From: Actinomycetota bacterium
GTDB taxonomy: Bacteria > Actinomycetota > Coriobacteriia > Anaerosomatales > D1FN1-002
DNA: 14,240 nucleotides
Reading direction: 5' to 3'
NCBI GenBank assembly: GCA_005774595.1
Contig: VAUM01000016.1
Location: 1-14,240, forward strand
Part shown: one piece after another, positions 5,895-14,240 of the stretch
Layout: every line of letters starts with the position of its first letter
Position numbering within the stretch: the stretch's first letter is position 1
Program-made: the position numbers and the translations under genes
Notes under the pieces: model-generated
Told to the model about the DNA's origin: nothing
The model's database searches: none
Seen by the model: the letters and a program-made list of their open reading frames with translations, nothing else

Positions 5895-5926
5895 CGCCCC
5901 CGGGACTCCTCGACGAAGAGGAAGCC

Positions 5927-7585
5927 GTGGTCGTAGCACACGTCGCAGCAGGGCGCCTCCGGGCGCGGGCCTTCCTCGCAGCCGCACTCGCAGCGGCCGC
6001 CCTCCTCGCATACCCCGCGGCAGCGCACGCGCTGACCATCTGCATCGACCCGGGGCACGGCGGGCCGTACAGCAACTCGAACCACAACGGTCTGCGCGAA
6101 AAAGACGTCAACCTGTGGATCGCGCGGGACCTGCGCACCGAACTCGAGGCGCGCGGCCACACCGTCATCATGACGCGCGACTCGGACCGCGCCGTCGAGC
6201 TGCGCGACATCGCCACCTGGAACTACACCGCGACCACCGACCGGTGGGCGTACGCCCGCGACGGGCTGACCGGCAACACCCCGATCCCCAAGGACGACCT
6301 GCAGGCGCGCTGCGACCGCGCGAACCTCGCCGGCGTCGACCTGTTCATCTCGGTGCACAACAACGGCGCGCCGGCGACCTCCGCGCACGGCACGGAGACG
6401 CACGCGAGCGGGCGCGACCCGCTGGGCAGCCGGCTCAAGTCGCTCGTGCAGGAGTCGGTCGTCTCCGAGACCGGACTGAACAACCGCGGCGCGTGGGTGT
6501 CGGACTTCTACGTCCTGCGCTGGACGAACGCTCCGGCGATCCTCGTCGAGGGCGCCTACATCTCGAACGCCTACGACGCGTCGCTGCTCAAGAGCCCGGC
6601 GTTCCGCCGCAGGATCGCCGCGGGTGTGGCGAAGGGCGTCGCGCGCTGGCTGCTCGAGGACCCCTACCGCGCCGCGTACCCGCGGCTCGCCGGGGCCGAC
6701 CGCTACCACACCGCGGCGCGGATCTCGGGCGTGGGCTGGCCGGGATGCGCGCCCGCGTGCGTGCTCGTGGGCGGGAACGCCTACCACGAGGCGCTCGTCG
6801 CCGCGCCGCTCGCCGCCCGTCTGCGCGGTCCCTCGCTGCTGACGAGCGCCTCGGTCCTGCCCACCTCCACTCGCACCGAGATCGCGCGTCTGCACGTGAG
6901 CGAAATCGTCGCGGTCGGATCGACCGAGACCATCGCCGACTCAGTGCTCGACGAGGCCGCCGCCGCCGCAGGCATCGACCGGGCGTACGTGCGCCGAATC
7001 GCCGGCGAGGACAAGTACGAGACCGCGGCGCGTGTCGCCGAGGAGGTCGGCATCACCCCGACCGGCACGGTGATCGTCGCGAACGGCGACGTCATCGCGG
7101 ACGCGCTGTCGATCGCGCCGATCGCGGCGACGTACCGCCACCCGATCGTGCTCGCGCGCACGTCGGACATGCCCACCGCGACCACACTCGCCCTCGCGCT
7201 GCCACACACGCGCACGATGGTGATCGGCGGCGACGCGGCGGTGCCCGCGACTCAGCTCGCCGGCATGGCGAACGTGGTCCGCGTGTACGGCGCCGACCGC
7301 TGGGCCACGAACGCCGCCGTCCTGCGTGCGTTCTACGGCTCGTACGCCACGCTCACGCCGTTCGTCGCCAACGGGAACTCCCCCGCGGACGCGCTCGCGC
7401 TCGCGCCCTACGCCGCGGCGCAGCGCAGGCCGGTGTTGCTCACGGGCGGACGCGTACTCGCCGCGCGAACGCGCGAGTGGATCACGAACGACCGGCCGCG
7501 CATCACCGGTTTCACGATGATCGGCGGCACGGTGGCGCAGCCGTACCTCACGGACTGGATGCTGTACAAGTCCGACCGGGAGTAG
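5927..7585 (+). CDS. Secreted N-acetylmuramoyl-L-alanine amidase with three CWB2 modules
   Basis: A 552-residue secreted peptidoglycan hydrolase. Residues 1-35 form a signal peptide (RLRAR, then an Ala/Leu core, cleavage after AHA). The Amidase_3 zinc domain covers about 36-245. Its ligands are H44 in DPGHGG, E58 in LREKDVN and H144 in SVHNN, with catalytic E208 in LVEGAYISN. It cleaves the bond between N-acetylmuramic acid and L-alanine. Three CWB2 modules follow, starting near R253 (RLAGADRY), R357 (RIAGEDKY) and R452 (RVYGADRW). These modules anchor proteins non-covalently to anionic wall polymers in clostridia and relatives. The GTG at 5927 is chosen because GAGG lies 5 nt upstream and the signal peptide follows; the frame is open earlier but that stretch has no sensible start. 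The gene stands alone, convergent with ychF. Likely roles are wall turnover or daughter-cell separation. Confidence 0.93.
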   Translation: MVVAHVAAGRLRARAFLAAALAAAALLAYPAAAHALTICIDPGHGGPYSNSNHNGLREKDVNLWIARDLRTELEARGHTVIMTRDSDRAVELRDIATWNYTATTDRWAYARDGLTGNTPIPKDDLQARCDRANLAGVDLFISVHNNGAPATSAHGTETHASGRDPLGSRLKSLVQESVVSETGLNNRGAWVSDFYVLRWTNAPAILVEGAYISNAYDASLLKSPAFRRRIAAGVAKGVARWLLEDPYRAAYPRLAGADRYHTAARISGVGWPGCAPACVLVGGNAYHEALVAAPLAARLRGPSLLTSASVLPTSTRTEIARLHVSEIVAVGSTETIADSVLDEAAAAAGIDRAYVRRIAGEDKYETAARVAEEVGITPTGTVIVANGDVIADALSIAPIAATYRHPIVLARTSDMPTATTLALALPHTRTMVIGGDAAVPATQLAGMANVVRVYGADRWATNAAVLRAFYGSYATLTPFVANGNSPADALALAPYAAAQRRPVLLTGGRVLAARTREWITNDRPRITGFTMIGGTVAQPYLTDWMLYKSDRE

Positions 7586-7607
7586 GGCGCCGCGCCGGCG
7601 CGCACGC

Positions 7608-8672
<1,065 letters not shown>

Positions 8673-8726
8673 AAGGAGGCGCCCCTTCTCGAGGTGAGCG
8701 ACGCGGCGGCTGGGCGGGCCGGCCGG

Positions 8727-9077
8727 CTAGATGCCGGACTCGACCTCCCACTTGATGCCGTAGAACCGCAGCTTGTTGTAGTACTCGAGCTCGGTGTACT
8801 CGGTGTTCAGGAAGTGGAAGCGTGCGCCGTTCAGGCCCACGCAGTACGCGCAGTCGCGGCAGTCGACGCACTGCACGCAGTCGAAGCACGAGTCGCAGTT
8901 GTGGCACGCCACGCACTCGCTCGAGTTGAAGGTGTAGTTGCAGTTGCGGCAGCCCTCGACGTTGAAGCAGCCGTAGTTGTTGGACTGGTCGCGGTCATGC
9001 GTGTGGTCCTGCTTGAGCTGCGCGAACGTGCGCATGACCTCTCGAAGATCCTTCTCCATGCTCGAGTTCGTTCCCAT
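8727..9077 (-). CDS. Small cysteine-triplet-repeat protein, function unknown
   Basis: A 116-residue protein of no function known to me. After a charged N-terminal segment (MEKDLREVMRTFAQLKQDHTH), twelve cysteines lie at 37, 43, 46, 55, 58, 61, 64, 67, 70, 73, 76 and 79. Nine are strictly C-x-x-C-x-x, and all twelve fall in the same three-residue phase. The tail has CVGLNG, then FLNTEYTELEYYNKL and an aromatic RFYGIKWEV. I recall similar Cys-triplet proteins ending in CVGL...YTxEEY in candidate-phylum (CPR) bacteria, also without known function; that is memory, not a search. No signal peptide is seen, so it is probably cytosolic and metal-binding. ATG 9077 and ATG 9059 (six codons later) are both possible starts. 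A weak extended -10 (TGGTACCCT, hexamer 9104-9109) lies upstream. It probably leads ychF. Confidence 0.8.
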   Translation of the reverse strand: MGTNSSMEKDLREVMRTFAQLKQDHTHDRDQSNNYGCFNVEGCRNCNYTFNSSECVACHNCDSCFDCVQCVDCRDCAYCVGLNGARFHFLNTEYTELEYYNKLRFYGIKWEVESGI

Positions 9078-9155
9078 CCCCCGTGCGGAAGCGTGCACAC
9101 GAGAGGGTACCAGCGGCGAGGCGACCACGCCACACCATGGCGCGCCGGAGCGCGA

Positions 9156-9185
9156 CGCGGCCCGGGAGTCGCCCCCCGGGCCGCG
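9156..9185 (-). terminator. GC-rich hairpin, probable terminator of the PPC-CWB2 gene
   Basis: A perfect 11-bp stem, CGCGGCCCGGG (9156-9166) against CCCGGGCCGCG (9175-9185), with an 8-nt loop. It lies 26 bp beyond the stop of the upstream minus-strand gene and before the cysteine-triplet gene. There is no T-run, so it would be the U-less type proposed for high-GC Actinobacteria. Termination is inferred from its position. Confidence 0.55.
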
Positions 9186-9211
9186 CGTGGTTCCGCCGTG
9201 CCGTGAGATTC

Positions 9212-10819
9212 CTAGAGCGGCTGCGAGAAGGTCGCAGCGGCGTCGATCTCCGCGTGCGCATCCTCGGAGATGGCAGCGGTCCCGCCGAGGATGTAGCCCA
9301 TGTCGAACACGTCGTTGTCGTCCAGGTACTGCACGAGCGCGTCGCCCGCCTCATCACCCGGAGTGAGCAGGACCGGCTCGCCCACACCGAAGTCCTCCCA
9401 CATGTTCCAGCTGAACGGCCCCGCGGCCAGCGCGTCGGCGAAGTTGCGGCCGGTCGCGATGATGCAGGTGTCGTTGTAGAAGTCGTCGTTGTCGTTGCCC
9501 CACTCGGCCACGAGGCGCGAGGTCTCGTAGCGGTCCGGGCCGGCCACGCGCTCGACCGTCGTGACCCCCGGCAGCGCCGCGAGATCGTCCTGGACGTCCT
9601 GGCTCACGACACCCACACCGCCGATGATCACGACGTTCGTGACCCCGAGGTCGGCGATCGCGTCGATCGTCTCGGTGGGCACGGAATCCGGCCGCACGAG
9701 CAGGAGCGCACTGTAGTCGTTGCACGCGAGCGCGCTGGCCGACAGCCCGTCGGGCCACGCCTCCCCGCTCACGACGAACGCCCGGTTGCCGAGCATGTCG
9801 TCAGCGTCCGACAGCATCGCTGCGTTGTAGCCGGTCTCGTAGCGGTCGGCCCCGCCGACCCGCACGACGTCGTCCACCATCGCAAGGTTGCCGATCTCCT
9901 GTGCGACCTCGGCGCTGACCGCGTCCTCGCCGCCCATCACGAACACGACGGGTGAGTAGTAGTCGAAGAACGACGATGTCAGGGCGCGGGCGACCTCGTC
10001 AGCGGTCTCCTGCGGCAACGCATCGGGTGCGGTGAGCAGCAGCTGCCCGCCATTCGCGCTGGCGAGCACGCCGCCGATCAGCGCATCACTGAACCGCGCG
10101 CCGTTCGCGACCACCATGCAGTTCGGGTAGGTACCATACGACGGGGTCACCGCGTTGTCCCAGAACCGGCCCGACAGCGTAGCCGCCGTCGCGTACCGGT
10201 TGGGGCCGGCGGCGCGGCGGAAGCAGCCGGTGCCGAACCACATGCCGTAGACGCCGGAGGTGTTGAACCCGCCCAGCGGCCGCACCCGCAGGAAGTACTG
10301 GCCGTCGTGCGGCGCCTCGAAGACGATCTCGCCCGCGTACGACGGGAAGTAGTCGCTGTCGTCCTCGTACTCGACCTGGACGTTCGCCTCATCGTACACA
10401 CCGATCTCGGTGTCGAAGTCCGACGCGCCGGCGAGGAACGTGGTCTCGCAGTAGAAGACGTCGCCCTCGGCGGCCCAGAACGTGTACCAGTCCTCGTCAC
10501 AGGTCGCGACCGAGTCGGCCACGGCCGAGGGAGCCACGATCGAGCCGGCCACGCCGTCGAGCGTGTGCTCGACGTACATCTGGCCGTCCACGAGCTCATC
10601 GAGATCGATGGGCGTGGCCGTCTGGGTCGTGTCGTCGTCCTCCCACAGGTCGGGCATGAACGGCGCGAGCGCCACCGGCCCCGGATCGATCTTGGGCCCG
10701 GCGTGCTTCGCGTCGTCCTTGCCCCCCTTGCCGATGGCCAGCCCCGTCGCCGGTGCCGCGAGCGCCATCACCAGCGCCGCGACCAGGACGACGGCGAGAA
10801 CCTTGCCCGCTCGCTTCAT
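9212..10819 (-). CDS. Secreted PPC-domain protein with three CWB2 wall-anchoring modules
   Basis: A 535-residue, strongly acidic secreted protein. Residues 1-28 are a signal peptide (MKRAGK, then a Val/Ala/Leu core, near ATGLA). Residues about 57-197 resemble a bacterial pre-peptidase C-terminal (PPC) beta-sandwich: WEDDDTTQTATPI, DEDWYTFWAAEGDVFYCETT, DTEIGVYDE and PHDGQYFLRVRP. No peptidase accompanies it. Three CWB2 modules follow, beginning near RAAGPNRYAT (202), RVGGADRYET (320) and RVAGPDRYET (424), each with the usual VxxGGxxAVS and NxxDAL-like segments. The six cysteines (107, 124, 199, 234, 366, 452) are outside any known catalytic motif. The ATG at 10819 has GGAGGGG 4 nt upstream. 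It is monocistronic, with its own promoter and a following hairpin. Likely an S-layer-like or adhesin-type surface protein; the ligand is unknown. Confidence 0.88.
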   Translation of the reverse strand: MKRAGKVLAVVLVAALVMALAAPATGLAIGKGGKDDAKHAGPKIDPGPVALAPFMPDLWEDDDTTQTATPIDLDELVDGQMYVEHTLDGVAGSIVAPSAVADSVATCDEDWYTFWAAEGDVFYCETTFLAGASDFDTEIGVYDEANVQVEYEDDSDYFPSYAGEIVFEAPHDGQYFLRVRPLGGFNTSGVYGMWFGTGCFRRAAGPNRYATAATLSGRFWDNAVTPSYGTYPNCMVVANGARFSDALIGGVLASANGGQLLLTAPDALPQETADEVARALTSSFFDYYSPVVFVMGGEDAVSAEVAQEIGNLAMVDDVVRVGGADRYETGYNAAMLSDADDMLGNRAFVVSGEAWPDGLSASALACNDYSALLLVRPDSVPTETIDAIADLGVTNVVIIGGVGVVSQDVQDDLAALPGVTTVERVAGPDRYETSRLVAEWGNDNDDFYNDTCIIATGRNFADALAAGPFSWNMWEDFGVGEPVLLTPGDEAGDALVQYLDDNDVFDMGYILGGTAAISEDAHAEIDAAATFSQPL

Positions 10820-10881
10820 TCGACCCCTCCGTTCATGTCGCGCGCCCCCGTCTCCTCCGCAGGGGCGCTCCTCCTGACACG

Positions 10882-10910
10882 ACTGTACCCGTTCGCGAGG
10901 ATGAACGGGT
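10882..10910 (-). promoter_or_regulatory. Promoter and overlapping inverted repeat of the PPC-CWB2 gene
   Basis: On the minus strand a -10-like TACAGT occupies 10882-10887, which would start transcription near 10875 and leave a 56-nt leader. The perfect inverted repeat ACCCGTTC (10887-10894) / GAACGGGT (10903-10910), with 8 bp between arms, covers the spacer just upstream of the -10. No good -35 is seen. The repeat is placed to act as an operator; this is inference. Confidence 0.4.
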
Positions 10911-10944
10911 GAGGTTCCCACCGGATACCGGCTGGATCACGTGA

Positions 10945-10976
10945 AGAGGCCCCCGGCGGTGTCGCCGGGGGCCTCT
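10945..10976 (-). terminator. Intrinsic terminator of groES-groEL
   Basis: A perfect 14-bp stem, AGAGGCCCCCGGCG (10945-10958) against its complement (10963-10976), with a 4-nt loop, lies 28 bp after the groEL stop. Read on the minus strand only a short T-poor tail (TTCACG) follows. The stem is very stable and is the obvious end of the chaperonin operon. Confidence 0.8.
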
Positions 10977-11004
10977 CGCGGATCGTGCGTGCTGGTGCGA
11001 CGCG

Positions 11005-12630
<1,626 letters not shown>

Positions 12631-12676
12631 ACGGGTGTCCTGCCTCCTTCGATCCTCGTGTCGGGTGAGGTGAGGG

Positions 12677-12970
12677 CTACTTGCCCTCGACCACGGCGTA
12701 GATGTCCTCGGAGCGCAGGATGAGGTGCTCCTCGCCCTCGATCTTGACCTCGGTGCCGCCGTACTTGCTGTAGATGACGACGTCGCCGACCTTCACGTCC
12801 ATCGGCGCGCGAGTGCCGTCGTCCTTGACCTTGCCCTCGCCCGCGGCGATGACGGTGCCCTTCTGGGGCTTCTCCTGAGCGGTGTCCGGGATGAACAGGC
12901 CCGACTTGGTCTGCTCCTCGGCCTCGCTCGGCTTGACGATCACGCGATCGCCCAACGGCTTCAGCTTCAC
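12677..12970 (-). CDS. groES: Co-chaperonin GroES (Hsp10)
   Basis: A 97-residue co-chaperonin that caps GroEL. The family opening KLKPLGDRVIVKP, the mobile loop around EEQTKSGLFIPDTAQEKP, and the ending EEHLILRSEDIYAVVE are all present, and the length is typical. The start is a GTG at 12970 with AGGAGG 7 nt upstream. The reading frame is open further upstream to 13219, but that part crosses the CIRCE operator and promoter and is not coding. First gene of groES-groEL, with a leader of about 112 nt. Confidence 0.97.
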   Translation of the reverse strand: MKLKPLGDRVIVKPSEAEEQTKSGLFIPDTAQEKPQKGTVIAAGEGKVKDDGTRAPMDVKVGDVVIYSKYGGTEVKIEGEEHLILRSEDIYAVVEGK

Positions 12971-13054
12971 TGTCTGCCCTCCTGGCTTCCTCGATGCGGC
13001 GGGCCTCCCGCCGCGTTGTCCGACATCCTTCGCGACGGAGGGTTCCCCGTCGGC

Positions 13055-13081
13055 TTGGCACTCAGACCCTCCGAGTGCCAG
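13055..13081. promoter_or_regulatory. CIRCE operator (HrcA binding site)
   Basis: TTGGCACTC - 9 bp - GAGTGCCAG, a close match to the CIRCE consensus TTAGCACTC-N9-GAGTGCTAA, with an 8-bp perfect inverted repeat TGGCACTC/GAGTGCCA. It begins at about +2 of the predicted groES transcript, the usual location. It implies HrcA repression relieved by heat shock; hrcA is not in the window. Confidence 0.93.
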
Positions 13082-13089
13082 CGGTCGGG

Positions 13090-13118
13090 ATTCTAGACTG
13101 ACAACGCGCGGGACACAA
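13090..13118 (-). promoter_or_regulatory. Promoter of groES-groEL
   Basis: On the minus strand, -35 TTGTGT (13113-13118) and -10 TAGAAT (13090-13095) are separated by 17 bp. Transcription would start near 13083, immediately before the CIRCE operator. The -10 has five of six consensus matches. This is the best-supported promoter in the window. Confidence 0.8.
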
Positions 13119-13184
13119 CCCCTTTGAACAGGCATTCCATAACGAGGGTTGATACAGGCGCGCTCAGATGTGGCGCTCAGCGGG

Positions 13185-14240
13185 TCATGCCAGCGGCAGG
13201 TCCGCGGCCGCCTCGGCATCGAGACGCAGCAGGTCGCCCCGCCACAGGCGGTAGTGCGCCGCGGCGCCGATCATCGCGGCGTTGTCGGTGCACAGCTGGA
13301 GCGGCGGCACGCTCAGACGCACGCCGTCTGCCGCCAGCGCGGCCTTGAGCGCCTCGCGGAGCGCCGGGTTCGCCGCCACGCCCCCGCCCAGGCAGAAGGT
13401 GCGCACACCCATCTCCTTGGCGGCACGCACCGATTTGGCCACTTGGACGTCGAGTACCGCCGCTTGGAACGACGCGGCCAGGTCCGCGTGGTCGGGCTCG
13501 CGGCCCGCTTCGCGCTCGTGCCGCACGTGGTTGATGACCGCGGTCTTGAGTCCCGACAGCGAGAAGTCGTAGTCGCCCGAGTCGATCATCGCGCGGGGGA
13601 AGCGGATCGCCGTCGGGTCGCCCTCCGCCGCCAGGCGCGAGATGACCGGGCCTCCCGGGTAGCCGAGCCCCAGCACCTTCGCGACCTTGTCGAACGCCTC
13701 GCCCGCCGCGTCGTCGAGCGTGGAGCCCAGCGTTCGGTAGACGCCCCACTCCGGCACGTGGACGAGCGACGTGTGCCCGCCCGAGACGAGCAGCGCGACG
13801 AGCGGCGGCGCGACCGTCGGGTCGGCGAGCACGTTCGCGAAGATGTGGCCCTCGAGGTGGTTCACGCCTACGAGCGGCAGCCCGGTCGCCAGCGCGAGCC
13901 CCTTCGCATACGCGAGCCCCACGACGAGCGCGCCGATGAGCCCCGGTCCGTGCGTGACCGCGATCGCCGTGAGGTCGCCGAGGCCCACCCCCGCACGCTC
14001 GAGCGCCTCGTCCACCACGCCCACGATCGCCTCGGTGTGCTTCCGCGACGCGATCTCGGGCACGACGCCGCCGAAGCGCGAGTGGAAGTCGACCTGGCTC
14101 GCCACGACGCTCGAGAGCACGTGCCGCCCGCCGCGCAGCACGGCGGCGGCGGTCTCGTCGCACGAGGTCTCGATGGCGAGGATGACGTCGGTGTCGGGCG
14201 CGTCCGCGATCGGGTCCGGCGCCGCGTGGACCGGGGGGCG
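13185..14240 (-). CDS. tsaD: tRNA N6-adenosine threonylcarbamoyltransferase TsaD (5' end beyond window)
   Basis: The Kae1/Qri7-family subunit that transfers threonylcarbamoyl to A37 of ANN-decoding tRNAs (t6A), working with TsaB, TsaE and TsaC. The 351 visible residues contain essentially the whole domain: ILAIETSCDETAAAV near the N-terminus, the metal motif NHLEGH, VSGGHTSL, DDAAGEAFDKVAKVLGLGYPGGP, FSLSGLKTAV, GGGVAANPALR and the final CTDNAAMIGAAA. The frame stays open to position 14240 with no ATG, GTG or TTG before the ILAIETS motif, leaving at least 18 Pro/Ala/Asp-rich extra residues at the N-terminus. The start therefore lies outside, and a linker from an upstream fused domain is possible. 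An internal GTG at 14141 would delete the conserved ETSCDET motif and is rejected. It lies upstream of groES, in the same orientation, as in many Actinobacteria. Confidence 0.96.
   Translation of the reverse strand, partial: RPPVHAAPDPIADAPDTDVILAIETSCDETAAAVLRGGRHVLSSVVASQVDFHSRFGGVVPEIASRKHTEAIVGVVDEALERAGVGLGDLTAIAVTHGPGLIGALVVGLAYAKGLALATGLPLVGVNHLEGHIFANVLADPTVAPPLVALLVSGGHTSLVHVPEWGVYRTLGSTLDDAAGEAFDKVAKVLGLGYPGGPVISRLAAEGDPTAIRFPRAMIDSGDYDFSLSGLKTAVINHVRHEREAGREPDHADLAASFQAAVLDVQVAKSVRAAKEMGVRTFCLGGGVAANPALREALKAALAADGVRLSVPPLQLCTDNAAMIGAAAHYRLWRGDLLRLDAEAAADLPLA

Larger units (their letters stand above)
5605..5926. other. Divergent intergenic region between guaB3 and the amidase
   Basis: A 322-bp region with no gene I can support. 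Its left part (5605 to about 5787) would be transcribed as the leader of guaB3-guaA and holds two strong hairpins. The right part holds the two divergent -10 elements (minus 5794-5799, plus 5889-5894) and a perfect 14-bp palindrome between them. Some frames stay open across it only because of the high GC content. Confidence 0.6.

Noticed and set aside
7586..7607. GC-rich self-complementary stretch between amidase and ychF stops as a bidirectional terminator
   Set aside because: The 22-bp gap holds overlapping GCGC/CGCG runs but no clear stem with a loop and no T-run on either strand.
13120..13184. Possible terminator after tsaD
   Set aside because: The only pairing seen (AACCC with GGGTT) has a very long loop and a 5-bp stem, too weak to call.

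Overview
The window is about 14.2 kb of very GC-rich, densely coding bacterial DNA. Gene content and order point to an actinobacterium, most likely a deep-branching, Coriobacteriia-like or anaerobic lineage. The set tsaD - groES - groEL ... guaB3 - guaA ... chorismate mutase ... pcrA/uvrD recalls the order I remember from Mycobacterium and Streptomyces, and GuaB3 is typical of Actinobacteria. Two secreted proteins with CWB2 (cell-wall-binding repeat 2) modules suggest a Gram-positive wall carrying an anionic polymer. The taxonomic call is inference; there is no rRNA or tRNA here.

Layout, left to right. (1) 1-1976, minus strand: chorismate mutase, a short DAHP synthase and a small cross-brace zinc-finger protein are joined by 4-base GTGA stop/start overlaps. 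They are followed by the N-terminal part of a PcrA/UvrD helicase that runs off the left edge. (2) 2193-2872, plus strand: a toxin-antitoxin pair (ribbon-helix-helix antitoxin and PIN toxin) with a promoter built on 8-bp tandem repeats. (3) 2882-5604, minus strand: guaB3-guaA, a purine operon whose long leader contains two strong hairpins. (4) 5927-7585, plus strand: a secreted N-acetylmuramoyl-L-alanine amidase with three CWB2 modules. (5) 7608-9077, minus strand: a small protein whose twelve cysteines all lie in one three-residue phase, followed by the GTPase YchF. (6) 9212-10819, minus strand: a secreted PPC-domain protein with three CWB2 modules. (7) 11005-13118, minus strand: groES-groEL with a sigma-A-like promoter and a clear CIRCE operator. 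(8) 13185-14240, minus strand: tsaD, running off the right edge.

Most of the window is housekeeping: aromatic amino acid entry, GMP synthesis, chaperonin, tRNA t6A modification, a ribosome-associated GTPase and DNA repair. The accessory layer is the toxin-antitoxin pair, the two wall-anchored proteins and the two small cysteine-rich proteins. The best candidates for undescribed biology are the period-3 cysteine protein at 8727-9077 and the FYVE-like zinc-finger protein coupled to DAHP synthase at 623-907. The structured guaB3 leader and the repeat-built toxin-antitoxin promoter come next. I see no CRISPR array, insertion sequence, prophage or obvious defence island beyond the toxin-antitoxin pair.
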